DNA of 64,000 bases from Prevotella sp. (GTDB lineage Bacteria; Bacteroidota; Bacteroidia; Bacteroidales; Bacteroidaceae): positions 30,735 through 94,734 of the forward strand of contig JAFZIL010000082.1 of assembly GCA_017554385.1 (NCBI GenBank), written 5' to 3'. Below, piece by piece: positions 18,527-27,014 of this stretch. How positions within the stretch are numbered: the first letter of the stretch is position 1; each line of letters starts with the position of its first letter. Under the pieces are notes generated by a model, which did no database searches, was not told the origin of the DNA, and worked only from the letters and a program-made list of their open reading frames with translations. A program made the position numbers and the translations under genes.

Positions 18527-21421
18527 ATGAAAATCAGACTAACTTTGGCCGCCTTCTTTGTTGGTGCAGCTATGATTGTCAGTGCAAATCCCATCACCAG
18601 ATCGCAGGCTCGCGTCGTGGCCCAGGAGCTGGTGGGCATTCACGATCTGCAGTCGGACGAAGTGCCTATTTCACCTTATTATATATTCTCACGTGGCGAA
18701 GGCAAGGGCTTCGTCATCGTGTCGGGCGACGATACTACCGCTCCCATCCTCGGCTATACCGAACAGGGTGACTATGACTCCGAGCAGCTACCCGACCAGC
18801 TGAAGGGCATGCTGAAGACCTGGGGCAAGAATATTGCCGAGGTGCAGGCCCGCAAGGTGGCTCCCGCTCCGTCCATGCGGAAAGCACGTGCAAGAGCCAT
18901 TGCCGACTACAAGCAGGACTGGCAGAACGTGCCGGCATTAGTGAAAACCCACTGGCACCAGTCCACGCCATACAACAACCTGGCTCCCGTGAAGCCGGGA
19001 AAGGGACGCTGCATGACGGGCTGTGTGGCTACGGCCGGTGCGCAGGTGTCCTACTATTTCCGCAAGGACTGCAACACCGAGCTGCAATACAACACACCTA
19101 CCTACGACTATGGAACACCCATTACTGTTTCGCTTCCCAAGGGCAAACCCATTAACTGGAACCTGATGAAGCTCAGCGGTACTGGCTCAGCCAAGCAAGA
19201 CAGTGCCGTGGCCGTCCTGATGTATGCCCTTGGCACATCGGCATGGCTGACCTATGGCGACGGCGACGGCACAGCCACCAGTGGCTACAACAGCAACATG
19301 GGCGATGCCATGAAAGGCCAGTTAGGACTGAACTACGAACACCGCTATAAGGACGACATGACTGAGAAAACCTGGGAGACGCTCATCTACAACAACCTGA
19401 AGACAGGGCGCCCCATGCTCTACTCAGGCTATAAGGACGAAGAGACGGGCGGCCACTCCGTGGTGCTCGACGGCTATCAGGCCAGCACGGGACTCTACCA
19501 CTTCAACTTCGGATGGGGCGGACAGGGCGACGGATGGTACACCGTTGACAACGAAAGAGGCATGAACGGCTTCAACCAGTACATGGATCTGGTCTACAAC
19601 ATCACGCCACTGCGTCAGAACCTTGCAGGACAGCTTCAGGTAGAGACCGTCTATCACAAGGCGCCCACGACGGTGAACGTGCATGTAGAGAACAATGGCA
19701 CGCTCGACTATTCCGGCTTCCAGCTGTTTGTCAACAATAAAGCCCAGCTGCCTACGGGACAGCCTTCGGGCAAGGACGAGACCCTGGTGGTGGCATCGGG
19801 CGCATCGGCCGACCTGACGCTTACGATGAACAACACTACGCAGAAAGAACAGGTCTACCTGTTCCTCTGCGACAAGAACAAGAATGTCATAGACTCGTGC
19901 CATGTCGGCGTGACGCCTACCGTGGCCGACCTCAGCCTGAGCTCCATCACCGTGGATGCCAGCGACGAGATTCACTCAGAGGCGGGATATGACTTCCAGG
20001 TGGTCAACAATACGTCGGTCAACATCACCGCTACGCTGACCAATGGCGATGCAGGAACCTTCTGCATGCCCGCCCTTCAGTGCTACCTCTATAAATACAA
20101 CGCTGCCACCAATGAGTGGGAACGCGGAACGGGACGTGTCGTGAACAACCTGACCTTCGAGAAGGGACAGACCCAGGAGGCCGTGTTCGCTTTCACCTAT
20201 CTTGAGGAGGGAGCACTCTACAAAGCCAGCATGAACACCACCGTGAGGGCAACCGAGAATACCGAGCTGACCCTGGCTACCGACAAGAGCGAAGTGTTCT
20301 TCGTGGTGAGAGCCTCTGACCTGACCATGACGACTGACGGTCGCACAGCTACCGTGAGCGGACGCTGGAATGAAGCCCTGTTCCGCCAGAAGGCAACCGA
20401 TGCCACCGTCTGCTCCTACGATATTACAGGGCTGACACAGCTCAACTCGCAGCCCGTCGCAGCCAATCCCAATGCGGTGTTCTATGCGAAGGCCGAAGAT
20501 ACTGAGTGGCTGAAATACGACAATGTGGTGGTGGGCGACCGCTGCCAGCACCTTGTGGTCACCTCGGATGCAGAGTTCATGCCCATGAAGGCGTTCACCG
20601 CAGCAAAGGCCTCGTTCGTCCTGACCAGCGTCCGCACCGACCTGTGGCAGGGCACGCTTGTTCCCTTTGCAGTGAAAGCACCCTATGGCATGCAGGTGAA
20701 GAAAGCTGTAAGCTATGACCGAAACACTATTGAGCACGAATATGTGGACTTGGTCGACGCCATGTCGGTGATCATCTACCTCAGTGGTCATAAAGCCCTC
20801 AACACCCTTGAAGGCGAGGAGACCGCCATCTCGGCAGGCAGCACCGAACTGAGCATGTTCGACGGCCTGTTGCGCGCATCGACACTCATCACTGCGCTTA
20901 ACGAGGAAGAAAAGCCCTGGGCTCTCGGCGAGATGGTAGGCCTGCTCTACTATCTTGAGTCCGACCAGACACAGATAGAACCGTTCCAGCCTGTGCTGAT
21001 CAATGCTCCATACGCCCGTATGCGCACCACCAGCGAGACACAGGTCGACAAAGCCTACTGCACACTGGCCGAAGCCATCAATGCTGCCTACGAAGCCATC
21101 GCCTCGCATCCGGCAGCATCGCAGCAGGCACTGGAGGCCCTGCAGGCAGTAATGAAGGAGGCCGAGGACATGCTGACCTACCGTAGCCAGGACCAGTCGG
21201 ATGGCATCATCGCCCAAGCCAACACGCTGAAGGATGCCGTCAATGCTTTTCTGAATGCTTCTGTCGACGGCATCTACGTTCAGTCGCACGATGAGTCTTC
21301 AGCCTCAGTTCCAACACGCTATTTTAATCTTTCCGGCCAACGCCTCAGCCAGCGGTCATCGCGAGGCATCACGGTCGTGGTCGACAAGGAAGGAAAAGCC
21401 CGTAAACAGTTTGTCAGATAA
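18527..21421 (+). CDS. Secreted C10-family cysteine protease (SpeB/interpain type)
   Basis: 964 residues with a signal peptide ending near VSANP. A propeptide (NPITRSQARVVAQELVG, GFVIVSGDDTTAPILGYTE) precedes the papain-like domain. Catalytic Cys166 lies in MTGCVATAGAQVSYYF and His310 in GGHSVVLDGYQ, with NFGWGGQGDGWYTVD closing the domain. Residues about 370-700 form Ig-like beta modules. A helical FIVAR-like stretch (about 830-900) precedes a Prevotella-type tail (RYFNLSGQRLSQRSSRGITV). Related proteases degrade host proteins and complement. A histidine kinase gene follows after 38 bases on the same strand. Confidence 0.9.
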   Translation: MKIRLTLAAFFVGAAMIVSANPITRSQARVVAQELVGIHDLQSDEVPISPYYIFSRGEGKGFVIVSGDDTTAPILGYTEQGDYDSEQLPDQLKGMLKTWGKNIAEVQARKVAPAPSMRKARARAIADYKQDWQNVPALVKTHWHQSTPYNNLAPVKPGKGRCMTGCVATAGAQVSYYFRKDCNTELQYNTPTYDYGTPITVSLPKGKPINWNLMKLSGTGSAKQDSAVAVLMYALGTSAWLTYGDGDGTATSGYNSNMGDAMKGQLGLNYEHRYKDDMTEKTWETLIYNNLKTGRPMLYSGYKDEETGGHSVVLDGYQASTGLYHFNFGWGGQGDGWYTVDNERGMNGFNQYMDLVYNITPLRQNLAGQLQVETVYHKAPTTVNVHVENNGTLDYSGFQLFVNNKAQLPTGQPSGKDETLVVASGASADLTLTMNNTTQKEQVYLFLCDKNKNVIDSCHVGVTPTVADLSLSSITVDASDEIHSEAGYDFQVVNNTSVNITATLTNGDAGTFCMPALQCYLYKYNAATNEWERGTGRVVNNLTFEKGQTQEAVFAFTYLEEGALYKASMNTTVRATENTELTLATDKSEVFFVVRASDLTMTTDGRTATVSGRWNEALFRQKATDATVCSYDITGLTQLNSQPVAANPNAVFYAKAEDTEWLKYDNVVVGDRCQHLVVTSDAEFMPMKAFTAAKASFVLTSVRTDLWQGTLVPFAVKAPYGMQVKKAVSYDRNTIEHEYVDLVDAMSVIIYLSGHKALNTLEGEETAISAGSTELSMFDGLLRASTLITALNEEEKPWALGEMVGLLYYLESDQTQIEPFQPVLINAPYARMRTTSETQVDKAYCTLAEAINAAYEAIASHPAASQQALEALQAVMKEAEDMLTYRSQDQSDGIIAQANTLKDAVNAFLNASVDGIYVQSHDESSASVPTRYFNLSGQRLSQRSSRGITVVVDKEGKARKQFVR

Positions 21422-21459
21422 TCATCCATGCACCCCATATCATATCTTCAACCATTCCT

Positions 21460-23139
21460 ATGACAAAGCAACCATACCATTTCCACAGCCTGTCGCTGCT
21501 GCTGATACTTCTCAGCATGCTGAGCGTCGGACCGAAGGTCCTTGCCATACCCCGTGGCGAAGATGCCAGCTCCAAGGATAAGCTGCTCATTGTCGGCCTG
21601 GATGCCGACTATGCGCCCTTGGAATATGTCGACGATAAAGGCAATGCCCACGGCTACGACGTAGAGTTTACCAATGTCCTCATGAAGCGACTGGGGCGTA
21701 AGTTCACCTTTGCCCCCAACAAATGGGAGAACATTGCGGGCGACGTGCTCCACGGACGTGTTGACCTGGCCATGATGATCTATTCGCCCTACCGCAAGGA
21801 CAGTACCAACTACTCGAGGGCCGTCTTCCGACTCTATTACCAGGTGGTCTACAGAAAGAGCGACGAGGATACCTTCAACTTCCGTAACCTGAAGGGTAAG
21901 CATATTGCCCACATGAGGTCGCGCCCTATCGGTCTGATGCTCGAACAGGAGCAGGCCACCGGCACCCATGTGACCGACCTCGCCCAAGCCTTCATCGACC
22001 TTGAAAAGGGCAAGTACGATGCCGTCATCTGCTTCCGTTACCAGGCCCGCTACATCATTTCCCATTACGGCTTGCAGGACCTCATCACCGAGGACCTGTC
22101 GCTCCAGCCGCGTGAGTACTGCTACGTCAGCCCCAGCAAGCAGCTCATCGATGCCATCAACGCAGAGCTGAAGAAAATGGAAAAGGAGGGAATCATTGAC
22201 GACATCTACGGTAAGGAAATCAAATCGCAGTTCGGACGCATCGAGATTCCCAACTGGGTATGGATCCTGTTGGGCTCGCTGGTATCACTGCTCCTGCTTA
22301 TACTCGCTATCATCTATCATCGCTCCAACGTCAAGCTGACGGCAGAGCACCAGAAGCTGGCCGATGCCTACGACCAGCTGGCCGAGAAGAACAGTGCACT
22401 TGTCACTGCCAACGAACGGGCCGAGGAGTCGTCGCGCATGAAGACGGCCTTCATCCAGCAGATCTCCCACGAGATACGCACACCGCTGAACATCCTGAAC
22501 GGCTTCACGCAGATACTGACTAATCAGGAGATGGAGCTTAATGATGAAGAACGGAAGGATATCAGCCAGCGCATCAACGCCAGCACACAGCGCATTACAG
22601 GTCTTGTCAACAAGATGCTGGAGCTCTCGGAGGCCAGCAGCCAGACCTTCATTCCGCTCATTGACAAGGTCAACGTAGAGCAGATTGTGAATCAGGCCGT
22701 CAAGGAGTCGGGCATTACCGAAGTAAACCATATCGCATTCCGTTTGCAGATGGACGAAAGGGTTAGTCAGATTCTGCTGCAAACCAACCTTCGGCAGGCT
22801 GCACGCTCATTGGTGCTTCTGCTCGACAATGCCCAGAAGTTCACCAAGGGAGGCGAGGTGCGGCTCCTTGTCAGCAAGAAGCGTGCAGAGCCTACCGCCG
22901 ACGGTCCATCGATTCCCTATGTAGAGTTTGTGGTGGAAGATACGGGTATCGGCATACCTAAGGAAAAAGCCGAAGAAATCTTCGACGCCTTCCTACAGCT
23001 CGACGACTATTACGACGGTACCGGCATAGGCCTTACGGTGGCTCGTTCCGTGGCACGCAGACTTGGCGGCGATATTCGTCTCGACACCACATATACGGAT
23101 GGTGCCCGATTCATCATGAGGCTACCTATTAGCTGTTGA
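21460..23139 (+). CDS. Histidine kinase with periplasmic solute-binding (SBP_bac_3) sensor
   Basis: 559 residues. A signal/anchor, then an amino-acid-binding-type periplasmic domain at about 40-260 (LIVGLDADYAPLEYVDDKG, GYDVEFTNVLMKRLG, GRVDLAMMIYSPYRKDS). A transmembrane helix near 268-290 (WVWILLGSLVSLLLLILAII) leads to a coiled linker, a HisKA domain with phospho-acceptor His337 (QQISHEIRTPLNIL), and an ATPase domain with N box LLLDNAQKFTKGG, G1 VEDTGIGIPKE and G2 GTGIGLTVAR. No receiver domain is fused and no response-regulator gene is adjacent. Such BvgS/EvgS-style sensors read small solutes. Confidence 0.9.
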   Translation: MTKQPYHFHSLSLLLILLSMLSVGPKVLAIPRGEDASSKDKLLIVGLDADYAPLEYVDDKGNAHGYDVEFTNVLMKRLGRKFTFAPNKWENIAGDVLHGRVDLAMMIYSPYRKDSTNYSRAVFRLYYQVVYRKSDEDTFNFRNLKGKHIAHMRSRPIGLMLEQEQATGTHVTDLAQAFIDLEKGKYDAVICFRYQARYIISHYGLQDLITEDLSLQPREYCYVSPSKQLIDAINAELKKMEKEGIIDDIYGKEIKSQFGRIEIPNWVWILLGSLVSLLLLILAIIYHRSNVKLTAEHQKLADAYDQLAEKNSALVTANERAEESSRMKTAFIQQISHEIRTPLNILNGFTQILTNQEMELNDEERKDISQRINASTQRITGLVNKMLELSEASSQTFIPLIDKVNVEQIVNQAVKESGITEVNHIAFRLQMDERVSQILLQTNLRQAARSLVLLLDNAQKFTKGGEVRLLVSKKRAEPTADGPSIPYVEFVVEDTGIGIPKEKAEEIFDAFLQLDDYYDGTGIGLTVARSVARRLGGDIRLDTTYTDGARFIMRLPISC

Positions 23140-23170
23140 TAGAATATATTGTATTTGCAACGTGCTTCGG

Positions 23171-23212
23171 ACCCTCCCCTCCCATGTAGGAGAGGGTAGG
23201 GGTGGGGTGAGT
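23171..23212. repeat. GC-rich imperfect palindrome
   Basis: ACCCTCCCCTCC, a short spacer and GGAGAGGGTAGGGGTGGGGT form an imperfect inverted repeat between the histidine kinase and the HTH gene. It resembles the palindromes at 24415-24483, 24767-24806 and 58039-58129. It could also terminate the kinase transcript, but no T run follows. Confidence 0.65.
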
Positions 23213-23278
23213 ATCTTCATAAACAGCGTAAAAATTTCAGTGGTTTCCGTGTGACCTGAATAATAGCCAACAATGTGA

Positions 23279-23464
23279 CTACGTCTCTAGATCGATACAG
23301 AACCTGTCTACTATCCATTTCACAATGTGTGGTGGCAGCACTTTCATGCCTGGCTTCAAGCCCATCAGCGTCAACTCTTTGTGGTACGGCTGGCACCAGT
23401 TGAACAGTGTCCGCACCGTCACACCCGCTGCCTGGGCCAGTTGTTGTTTCGTCATTGCTTTCAT
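23279..23464 (-). CDS. Small helix-turn-helix protein
   Basis: 61 residues, MKAMTKQQLAQAAGVTVRTL then FNWCQPYHKELTLMGLKPGMK and LPPHIVKWIVDRF. The first half is a clear HTH (QLAQAAGVTVRTLFNW), and the second half resembles small DUF4248-type proteins that accompany Bacteroidales primase cassettes. It is probably a DNA-binding accessory protein of the 23.3-27.1 kb cassette, and is the last gene of that run. An alternative start is the second ATG at 23455. Confidence 0.65.
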   Translation of the reverse strand: MKAMTKQQLAQAAGVTVRTLFNWCQPYHKELTLMGLKPGMKVLPPHIVKWIVDRFCIDLET

Positions 23465-23476
23465 AGAAACTTCATT

Positions 23477-23495
23477 AATTATGCATTATGCATTG
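23477..23495. repeat. Short heptad array ATTATGC
   Basis: Two copies of ATTATGC followed by ATTGCAA, in the 54-base gap between the Toprim gene and the HTH gene. Same period (7) but a different unit from the TTCACTC family. Confidence 0.6.
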
Positions 23496-23518
23496 CAAAA
23501 CCATCATACTTTTAGTGT

Positions 23519-24277
23519 CTAAGTGCCATACTTACGAGTCGGAAACAGCATATCTACGATGTCGATCTTCGCGGCCTTCTGGGCCTTGGTGGCTCGCTGC
23601 TCCAGGATGCTGCTGACGGTGAAGGGGTGACCGAACACGTCGCTGGCAGCCTCGGCCACGTCGTACCACTCGCGGTATGTGTCGCCCGTCTCGTCGGTAT
23701 CGGGGAAGAGGATGACCTTGCGGCCAGCCAGCGGCCTGAGTTTCGCCACGTTCAACTCTGTCTTTCCGCCCGTGGCCAACCAGATATATTCGGGTTTCAC
23801 CTCCGACATGATGATGGCGGTCTTCTCGCTTTCAACTACAGCGGTAGCAAATTTTTCACTCTTCACTCTACACTTTTCACTTAGAAGGTGCAGTCCAAAC
23901 AGGCAGTGCTCGCTCTTGAAATCCTCAGGCAACTGCCCGTTGCGCTTCAGCAGGTAGTTCACCCATGTAGGCTTGCGGTCATGGTCGCGGTGACAGTCGG
24001 GGCGGTAGTACATGATCTTGCCATCGTGCAACATGTCATGCTCGTCAATCTGCCAGAAGATGACACCGCCGTCGCGACTCATTCCCAGACGATAGCGTAG
24101 TGCCGCCCGCTGCATCTGCTCCTCTGTCAGGTAGCCATTGGCCACGAGAGCCTTGCAGAATGGTGATTTGTAGGAGAGCCTGCGCTGCCACATCGGGTGC
24201 ATGTCCCGTGGCCGGTCGTGACCCAGCTCGTGCCTCAGTGCCTTGAACGTATTGCAGAATACTTCGTCAATCTTCAT
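23519..24277 (-). CDS. Toprim/DUF6371-like primase-related protein
   Basis: 252 residues. The N-terminal part (HPMWQRRLSYKSPFCKALVA, YRLGMSRDGGVIFWQID) and C-terminal Toprim-like half (VVESEKTAIIMSEV, WLATGGKTELN, GRKVILFPDTDETGD) match the DUF6371 pattern of Bacteroidetes mobile elements. The acidic residues expected in Toprim (Glu in VESEK, DTD) are present. It could prime or assist replication of the cassette together with the RecA-like ATPase upstream. Residues 132-146 (LSEKCRVKSEKFATA) are encoded by an in-frame heptad repeat placed just before VVESEK, where relatives have a shorter join. Confidence 0.7.
   Translation of the reverse strand: MKIDEVFCNTFKALRHELGHDRPRDMHPMWQRRLSYKSPFCKALVANGYLTEEQMQRAALRYRLGMSRDGGVIFWQIDEHDMLHDGKIMYYRPDCHRDHDRKPTWVNYLLKRNGQLPEDFKSEHCLFGLHLLSEKCRVKSEKFATAVVESEKTAIIMSEVKPEYIWLATGGKTELNVAKLRPLAGRKVILFPDTDETGDTYREWYDVAEAASDVFGHPFTVSSILEQRATKAQKAAKIDIVDMLFPTRKYGT
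23841..23882. repeat. In-frame heptad repeat element inside the Toprim gene
   Basis: GCGGTAGCAAATTT then TTCACTC, TTCACTC, TACACTT, TTCACTT (23855-23882). The coding (minus) strand reads the purine side. Perfect GAGTGAA units would give TGA stops in every frame there, and the variant bases avoid them. Confidence 0.8.
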
Positions 24278-24481
24278 CTTCTCTTAACCACGAATTTCAT
24301 GCGCTCGAGCTCTGCTCGCTTGCTACCAACGGGACGCAAGAATTACACGAATTATGGCGGTAGCAAATTCTTCACTCTTCACTCTTAACTCTTCACTTCT
24401 TTCTGGGGGTTCTGGAAGCCTCACCCCTCATATTGGAGTCCCCCTTACAGGGGGACGGAAATATGAAGGGGGATGGAGGCT
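24278..24481. repeat. Composite repeat block between Toprim and ATPase genes
   Basis: No gene. From left: a CACGAATT copy, a 41-base GCTC-rich unit (24301-24341) with a relative at 62680-62720, a second CACGAATT, GCGGTAGCAAATT plus four heptads at 24371-24398 (TTCACTC, TTCACTC, TTAACTC, TTCACTT), and a GC-rich palindrome at 24415-24483 whose arms begin GAAGCCTC and end GGAGGCTTC. The palindrome abuts the stop codon of the ATPase gene. The first unit appears inserted between the two CACGAATT copies. Confidence 0.75.
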
Positions 24482-25594
24482 TCAGAAGGGGGCTGGCTGA
24501 TAGAAGGTGCGACGGTCGCGCTCCACCCTGACGATGACCTTCTCGTCCTGAGCCCGCTGCAGCAGTTTGTTGTAGAACTTATACTGGGTGATGTTTGCCA
24601 GTCGGCATACCTCTGTGCGCAGTTCTGCGCCGCCAATCTCCTCCCTGCCGCGCATGGCATCGAGGAACAGGCGCATTATGTCGATCTGCCAGCCCTGCTC
24701 CACGCTGTCATCATGCACGATATACTCCGCATTCAACTGCGGCAACCGCTCCTTGGCATCCTGTTCGCCCCCTCCTTTTGGAGGGGGAAGGGGGGAGGCT
24801 TCCCTCGGCAGCCCGTCATCGTCCACCTCAAAGTACATTGTCTGCTCGATGTCGTACTTACGCGTCAGCGTCTGCTCCAACTTGAAGACGCGCTGCGGCA
24901 TCATCTTCTCGCACGCATACACCTCGAACGCCTTGTTCATCAGTTCTGTGCCGATCCATCCGCGCAAGTTACGGTCTTCGCCGCTCTTGTTCTGGTGCAG
25001 CACACAGACAATGCAGCAGTTGCTGGCGGTAGCCAAATGAAGCAGTTCTTCCATCACTTCCTGTGCCAGCACACCGTCGTTGATATCGTTTACCAGGTCG
25101 CGGATGCCGTCAACAATCACCAGGTCGGGCTTGCACCGCGTGATGGCCTCAGTGAGTAACGCCCGCCGTTGTTTCCACTCCACTGCGCGGACGTTGAAAA
25201 CATCGCAATCCGGCTGCTCGCCAACCATCCGCAACACCCTGTTCTTCAGAATGTCCTGTGTCGATTCATCGCTCTGCTCCGTGTCGTACCAAAGTAGCCG
25301 CAATCGCTCTTCGCGCATCCTATGGAATGAGAGCACATTGCGCAAAACACAGCACGCCATCAGCATACTCGTCACAAACGTCTTTCCACTCTTCGCCTTA
25401 CCCGTTATGGCTACCAACTCGCCTCTTGGGAAACACAGTTTGCCGAACAGCCGGAACAGGAACTCCATAGGCGGCAGCTCCTTCTCCGGCGTAATCCTCA
25501 GTTGTTCCAGCAATAGCATCTGTGGACTTAGTGAAGTCTCTTCTCCGGCATGGGTCAGTTCCGAGTCCAGTTGGTTCATTATGTCATCTTTCAT
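24482..25594 (-). CDS. RecA/RepA-like ATPase of an accessory replication cassette
   Basis: 370 residues from ATG 25594 (25579 is an alternative). A RecA-fold ATPase: Walker A GKAKSGKT at residues 65-72, LLWYDTEQSDEST, Walker B PDLVIVDGIRDLVND, then CCIVCVLHQNKSGEDRNLRG. This is the DnaB/RepA-like AAA_25 pattern of plasmid and mobile-element helicases. The C-terminus (GGAELRTEVCRLANITQYKFYN) looks like a winged helix. Residues about 263-276 (REASPLPPPKGGGEQ) are encoded by an in-frame GC-rich palindrome. The long reading from 25651 starts inside the promoter box and is rejected. The stop abuts another palindrome. Confidence 0.78.
   Translation of the reverse strand: MKDDIMNQLDSELTHAGEETSLSPQMLLLEQLRITPEKELPPMEFLFRLFGKLCFPRGELVAITGKAKSGKTFVTSMLMACCVLRNVLSFHRMREERLRLLWYDTEQSDESTQDILKNRVLRMVGEQPDCDVFNVRAVEWKQRRALLTEAITRCKPDLVIVDGIRDLVNDINDGVLAQEVMEELLHLATASNCCIVCVLHQNKSGEDRNLRGWIGTELMNKAFEVYACEKMMPQRVFKLEQTLTRKYDIEQTMYFEVDDDGLPREASPLPPPKGGGEQDAKERLPQLNAEYIVHDDSVEQGWQIDIMRLFLDAMRGREEIGGAELRTEVCRLANITQYKFYNKLLQRAQDEKVIVRVERDRRTFYQPAPF
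24767..24806. repeat. In-frame GC-rich palindrome inside the RecA-like ATPase gene
   Basis: CCCCCTCC, a TTTT loop and GGAGGGGG form the core inverted repeat, flanked by AAGGGGGGAGGCTTCC. The coding strand reads REASPLPPPKGGGEQ. It resembles the arms of the ispH palindrome (58039-58129). Confidence 0.75.
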
Positions 25595-25648
25595 AACCTT
25601 GTCGTTTTTACGTGATTCAACATACTTCTTGCATCGCGATTGCACCCG

Positions 25649-25656
25649 CAAAGTTA
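25649..25656 (-). promoter_or_regulatory. -7 promoter element for the RecA-like ATPase gene
   Basis: CAAAGTTA (TAACTTTG on the minus strand), 54 bases before the chosen ATG. Confidence 0.5.
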
Positions 25657-25697
25657 CGAAAAACCGTCCATATCCACCCTTTACGCCACAATGAAAA

Positions 25698-25729
25698 GCC
25701 CGACCGTTCGAGGTCGGAACGGTCGGGCA
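25698..25729 (-). terminator. Rho-independent terminator within the cassette
   Basis: GCCCGACCGTTC and GAACGGTCGGGC form a perfect 12-bp stem. On the minus strand it is followed by TTTTCATT, so it ends the transcript of the two unknown genes at 25766-26730, before the ATPase promoter. Confidence 0.75.
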
Positions 25730-25765
25730 AAATCTTCGGAAATGCCTTTCTACAAAGGGCTTTCG

Positions 25766-26278
25766 TTAAAGGTCGGAAATGGTCGGAAGAAAATTCTCCA
25801 TAGCATCGGCATCAACTGAAATTTCCTTCTTCGGCTTGGCTAAGTGAAGCGGTTCACCCTGCTTTGTGAAACACTGTGCAGCCAATTCCTTGATTCGTGC
25901 CTTGGTGATAGTCTTGGCCCCAATCATATCAGCGAATACCTTGTAGAGCATCATCCTTGCAGTCTCCAGCGTCTTCAACCATTCTATGGGTCTTACTTCA
26001 GACGGTTGAGATGTAGAGAAGCCCATCAAGAAGAGCCAACAACTCAGTTCTGTATCAGGCGTGATGAACCCCTTTTCTACTAAGAACATAAACCATTGTT
26101 TCCCCTCTTGTTCGTTATGGTGCAGCGGAAAGTGTGGCACGTCGCGCACCGTTCCACCTTGTTCCTGATACACTACCTTGGCCCCGCTCTCCACAAACAT
26201 ATTGAGCTGATGGATGGTCGCACCCTTCAGCACGTCCAAACTCTTTTCCATCAATGCCAGTTTAGCTTCTTGTGTCAT
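25766..26278 (-). CDS. Cassette protein of unknown function (170 aa)
   Basis: 170 residues, no family recognised. The N-terminal half is mixed helical (LALMEKSLDVLKGATIHQLN), followed by a hydrophobic core (ELSCWLFLMGFS) and a basic helix pair (PIEWLKTLETARMMLYKVF). The C-terminus is acidic. There is no signal peptide or membrane segment. The start overlaps the stop of the upstream 151-residue gene by 4 bases (ATGA), so the two are coupled. Position between replication-type genes suggests an accessory function for the same element. Confidence 0.6.
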   Translation of the reverse strand: MTQEAKLALMEKSLDVLKGATIHQLNMFVESGAKVVYQEQGGTVRDVPHFPLHHNEQEGKQWFMFLVEKGFITPDTELSCWLFLMGFSTSQPSEVRPIEWLKTLETARMMLYKVFADMIGAKTITKARIKELAAQCFTKQGEPLHLAKPKKEISVDADAMENFLPTISDL

Positions 26279-26730
26279 TTTCTTTTCCTCCCCTTTTTAT
26301 ATGCAACATTGGCACCTTTTTCTATCATGTTGTTCCACTGGTCTACATCGTAGTCGTTCCACTGGTCTACATCGTAGTCGTTCCACTGGCGGGCATCCTT
26401 CATGCCACTGGCCTCGTTAGTGTTGCTCTGCAGTATGAGCGGTGCGCCAGCCCGTGCCAACTCCACTTCTTCTGTATGCTGTCGCCGACGGTTTATGCGC
26501 TCCTGCTCTTTCAGCCGCTCGCGTTCCTCGTCGAACATGGCATATACCCCCTCAGCCGTTTCTGGCCATCCTCGTTCGGTGGAGAAGTTGTTGTTCAATA
26601 TCTCGAAACACTCCTCTGCCGCTTCTAATCCCTTGGCCTTCATCCTGCGCCCAACAATCCTGATTACATCCTCCTGTGTAATCTTCAGCCTCCCGGCCTT
26701 CTGTCTGTTGGTTTTCTCCTGCTTCGTCAT
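26275..26730 (-). CDS. Cassette protein with 8-residue tandem repeat (151 aa)
   Basis: 151 residues, strongly charged, no known family. The N-terminus (ITQEDVIRIVGRRMKAKGLE) could be a small helical DNA-binding domain. A coiled coil (DEERERLKEQERINRRRQ) follows. Near the C-terminus QWNDYDVD is repeated twice with a third partial copy, from a 24-bp DNA tandem repeat. It ends KKGRKRK. It overlaps the next gene by 4 bases. Upstream it shares 179 bases in another frame with the beta-clamp-like reading, so one of the two may be shorter in life. Confidence 0.55.
   Translation of the reverse strand: MTKQEKTNRQKAGRLKITQEDVIRIVGRRMKAKGLEAAEECFEILNNNFSTERGWPETAEGVYAMFDEERERLKEQERINRRRQHTEEVELARAGAPLILQSNTNEASGMKDARQWNDYDVDQWNDYDVDQWNNMIEKGANVAYKKGRKRK
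26333..26389. repeat. 24-bp tandem repeat (2.4 copies)
   Basis: A 24-base unit beginning TTCCACTGGTCTACATCG is repeated exactly at 26333-26356 and 26357-26380, with a partial third copy to 26389. It encodes the QWNDYDVD repeat. Confidence 0.9.
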
Positions 26731-27007
26731 AGTTGTACTGCTGCGACTGGTGGTTTAAACTTACTGTTGCTTTTTGACTTAATAATCCGTTTCTTCTTAA
26801 CGTTTTCTCAACTTCTTTTTCTATTTCACTGATAATGATTACTATTTCCTTTGTTTGTCCTTTTACCGCAACAGTGAAGTTGCTGGAATTGCTGTCTATC
26901 TCGAAGAGAATATCTCCCAAGATAGGCAGTGCGTTTTGGCTGTTGATGACCCTTGAAAGAGCCGTCAGCCGTGCGCTGAGCGCAGTACTTGAAATAGTAA
27001 ATCTCAT
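26552..27007 (-). CDS. Fragment resembling the N-terminus of the DNA polymerase III beta clamp
   Basis: The reading frame starts MRFTISSTALSARLTALSRV and continues NSQNALPILGDILFEID, matching the first 40 or so residues of Bacteroidetes DnaN (beta sliding clamp domain I). After that the sequence leaves the family and becomes polar, and its last third overlaps the 151-residue gene in another frame. It is therefore a truncated clamp-like peptide or a decayed copy, not a working clamp (which needs about 370 residues). It is first in the cassette, just downstream of an inverted repeat and a promoter. The real end could be earlier than 26552. Confidence 0.5.
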   Translation of the reverse strand: MRFTISSTALSARLTALSRVINSQNALPILGDILFEIDSNSSNFTVAVKGQTKEIVIIISEIEKEVEKTLRRNGLLSQKATVSLNHQSQQYNYDEAGENQQTEGREAEDYTGGCNQDCWAQDEGQGIRSGRGVFRDIEQQLLHRTRMARNG

Positions 27008-27014
27008 AAAACTT

